From the NCBI GenBank assembly GCA_965219405.1, contig OZ244736.1, forward strand, positions 124,001 to 188,000: DNA of 64,000 nt. The letters run 5' to 3'. Of the stretch, positions 62,901-64,000 are shown in pieces (within the stretch, counting starts at the first letter, position 1; each line of letters opens with the position of its first letter). Under the pieces are notes generated by a model, which did no database searches, was not told the DNA's origin, and worked only from the letters and a program-made list of their open reading frames with translations. This stretch comes from VXMO01 sp965219405. Lineage in GTDB: Bacteria; Chloroflexota; Dehalococcoidia; UBA6926. The translations under genes were made by a program, and so were the position numbers.

Positions 62901-63314
62901 CGTCGCCGGTTCGTCGCGGGCCTCCGCCGCAACAACCGGTTCCGGCTCAGGTTCGCTGACAGGTTCTAGCGGCTGCGTATCTTCTTCCGGCTCGGACGGC
63001 GCTGCAGGTTGTTCCTGTCGCTCAGGAACCGCCGTTTCTTCTTCGATTGCAGGCTCGGGCGTTGTGGCAACCAACTCCTCCGACTCTGCTGTCGATGGCG
63101 CTTGTCCCTCTCTATCCGTCACTTCGGCCTGCAGGCGATCGAGTCGTCCCGTAAGACGCTCTATCTCGCGCCGAAGCTGAGCTATCTGGGCGGCGTATCG
63201 GCGGTTTCCACCGTCCCGGTCCGATTCAAAGCCTATCTGCGTGCCGCACGACCCGCAGTAGACACTACCGGCTGGATTCGATGCATTACAGCCTGCGCAA
63301 CGAATCTCGTTCAC
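59967..63314 (-). CDS. DUF2339 giant membrane protein with N-terminal zinc ribbon
   Basis: 1115 residues from GTG 63314 (GGGGAG five bases upstream). Residues 1-30 hold a CxxC...CxxC zinc ribbon (CAGC, CGSC), then a coiled coil to about 70 and a Glu/Pro-rich linker to about 165. About 30 hydrophobic segments follow, starting WLAIIGAVTLALGIGFFLKL. From about 590 to 1100 a unit of about 135 residues repeats roughly four times (LSLEAIHFF ... LARWGGLALL ... KLVLFDSF). DUF2339 function is not established; an envelope or polymer role is possible. Confidence 0.85.
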   Translation of the reverse strand: MNEIRCAGCNASNPAGSVYCGSCGTQIGFESDRDGGNRRYAAQIAQLRREIERLTGRLDRLQAEVTDREGQAPSTAESEELVATTPEPAIEEETAVPERQEQPAAPSEPEEDTQPLEPVSEPEPEPVVAAEARDEPATPTVYIEGRSFAVPAERQPLDATGELRLPRPDLSSIDWERVLGRNWLAIIGAVTLALGIGFFLKLSFDNNWIGDTGRILLGLGTGATLLGLGEYTKRRAPLWSQAVTAGGAATIYMSIYAAYVLYELIRPDAAFYALGGVVWLAGILAVRYDSRVIGFLGIVGAFIAPVLLGPELPDVTLVLPYIAVVDLGILGVAAVRNWRWFTISGWIGSYGLFAMGYAQYPDTDPLLFQAGLTAIFLIFVGATTLFHIIWKRIPGSLDMALVAVNATAYFALTTIVLGDAYFDWLWAIAAGMAVMYGLIALIAYTRPGAPPQLAMITLPIALIFLTVAIPLKLTGVWLTTAWAAQGAILVWSGFVLGRVPMRVFGLGVLALSAAHLLSNSPEIDAANFSIFWNERFGVFVFVTAAVYVAAYLYRRNRDSTHKLESEVTPGLMVVGSILTIVGLSLEAIFYYGFGSSNVADWGLRQSAMTLLLLTLTWVWALYALGLLIVGLVRAKPLALWGGLGLLTIAIVKLLLIDTFVALPDTDRYVLGFNPHFITFAMVIAPAAFVIYALRRRIASLESDYREVLRALLAALHVVAVWGLSLEAIHYFDTQALTGGSLLVNDQNTLDSLYVSLTVIWVLYAAALLSVGLARGMQLARWGGLALVGLAFAKLVLFDSFAILPNVDTYVPVLNPRFLAFVIAAVPVAAIGYVYRGVIRSLAEREVTAFRVLLAAMNGLVVWALMVETIHFFVVRGEKLDIDQAEAILLSLTVIWALYGVALLSVGLWKNLMLARWGGLALLGLAVAKIVLLDTFSLFPDEETYLLILNTHFGTNVVTVAAIVLAAMAFRRLGASLPERERQVLRWLPAAAGALALWSMSLEAIHFFAVREELLNVDQESGVHLTLTVLWALYGIGVIVIGFLRDESRIRLAGMALLAVTIIKLFVFDVFLLEQIYRVAAFVTLGVLLLGTGLAYQRYSTELRGFLLGRGGEPDP

Positions 63315-63417
63315 CAATACTCCCCGGGCCTAAGAACACACGTGACCTGCCCGCGCAACTATAACCTCTCCCCCCAGCTTATTAACCCAAGCATTCCCCA
63401 TCCCCACCCCGCGCGGA

Positions 63418-63426
63418 TGGTATAAT
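63418..63426 (+). promoter_or_regulatory. Extended -10 promoter for ppsA
   Basis: TGGTATAAT: a perfect TATAAT with an extended TGn. No -35 is evident. The start would be near 63433, giving an ~80-base leader that contains a 6-bp CGGCCC/GGGCCG hairpin. Confidence 0.6.
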
Positions 63427-63514
63427 TCCCCACGACATGACGCGGCCCACGCGGGGCCGTTCGGCATCTCCAGGTGGGGAGATCGCTCGGAGAGTCCTGT
63501 CGGGGGGTAAAGGC

Positions 63515-64000
63515 ATGTCAGAAAGTGTTATTGACGTTCGGCCGATGCCGACGCGCGAACTTACTGAAACGGAAAAGCGGCAGGCTTCCCTGCTATGGTT
63601 CACTGAAATCGACTCGGGCGATCTGGCGCTTGCCGGCGGCAAGGGAGCCAATCTCGGCGAGATGACGCAAAGGGGCGCGCCGGTGCCGCCCGGGTTCGTC
63701 GTCAGCGTCGTCTCTTATCAGAAATTCCTCACCGACAATGGACTTGATGCCAGGTTGAGCGACATCCTCGGCGGTGTTGATGTCTACCACTCCTCCAATC
63801 TGGTTGACGTTGCCAGAACCGCGCAGGAAGCTATCCTCTCCGCCCCCATGCCCCCGGACCTCTCCGTCGAGATCACCGACGCCTATCGCGCTCTGGGTGA
63901 GGGCCCCGTCGCCGTTCGCTCATCCGCAACTGCGGAAGACCTGCCGGACGCTTCCTTTGCCGGTCAGCAGCGCACCTATCTGAACGTTGAGGGCATCGAC
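63515..64000 (+). CDS. ppsA: Phosphoenolpyruvate synthase / pyruvate, water dikinase (N-terminal part)
   Basis: The first 162 codons are in the window; the frame is open at the right edge. ATG 63515 has GGGGGG about eight bases upstream. The ATP-grasp nucleotide domain is clear from ALAGGKGANLGEM, VPPGFVV and VAVRSSATAEDLPDASFAGQ. The enzyme makes PEP from pyruvate and ATP for gluconeogenesis. The PEP-utilising and C-terminal domains lie beyond the window, so PpsA rather than PPDK is inferred from the RSSATAEDLPDASFAGQ form. Confidence 0.88.
   Translation, partial: MSESVIDVRPMPTRELTETEKRQASLLWFTEIDSGDLALAGGKGANLGEMTQRGAPVPPGFVVSVVSYQKFLTDNGLDARLSDILGGVDVYHSSNLVDVARTAQEAILSAPMPPDLSVEITDAYRALGEGPVAVRSSATAEDLPDASFAGQQRTYLNVEGID

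Overview
The window is GC-rich bacterial chromosome with tightly packed genes and no rRNA, CRISPR array, phage or insertion sequence that I can see. It uses the standard bacterial code, because TGA is a true stop in genes such as rpmJ and truA. The type-Z zinc S14, the zinc-ribbon L24, the Thr/Pro-stalked surface proteins, and the mix of SUF, AcuC, TrzA-type amidohydrolase and CoA-transferase genes suggest Chloroflexota (Dehalococcoidia or SAR202-like, often marine). That placement is inference from gene style, not a phylogeny.

Layout. 1-15652 (+): the S10/spc/alpha ribosomal superoperon from the end of rpsS to rpsI, including secY, adk, map, infA, rpmJ, rpoA and truA. Several products (S3, S5, L13, RpoA, possibly L5) carry long, disordered, mostly acidic extensions. 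15732-20491 (-): phosphohexomutase, AcuC-type deacetylase, MBL-fold phosphodiesterase-like protein and a Thr/Pro-stalked HtrA-like protein that has lost its catalytic His. 20568-25490 (+): SDR protein, VTT membrane protein, rpiB, an M20 amidohydrolase and a TrzA-like amidohydrolase; a PLP aminotransferase (-) converges on them. 26866-34952: two uptake operons back to back, glycine-betaine/proline type (proVWX, -) and polar amino-acid type (SBP-permease-permease-ATPase, +). 34963-38361: tRNA-Ala(UGC), a small membrane protein, rnhA and a sufC-sufS-sufU set. 38605-45640: fumC, a DUF2851 protein, proA and proB (all -), then recF (+). 45738-47355 (+): a two-subunit CoA-transferase whose alpha subunit is interrupted by one in-frame UGA followed by a SECIS-like hairpin. 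47495-51705 (-): two large exported modular proteins, one with a metzincin protease domain. 52070-53260 (+): a GuaB3-type gene behind a leader holding two strong hairpins. 53372-59629 (-): greA, DUF1015, sirtuin and cobalamin-dependent metH. Then tRNA-Ala(GGC), a giant DUF2339 membrane protein (-) and the start of ppsA (+).

How the genes fit together. The first quarter is the translation and secretion core. The middle suits a heterotroph that imports osmolytes and amino acids by ABC transport, deacylates or deaminates amides and amino compounds, and moves CoA thioesters. The exported stalked proteins suggest a decorated cell surface. The observations most worth checking are the UGA-containing CoA-transferase, the shared tails on ribosomal proteins and RNA polymerase, the guaB3 leader, and the near-leaderless promoter arrangement upstream of several genes.
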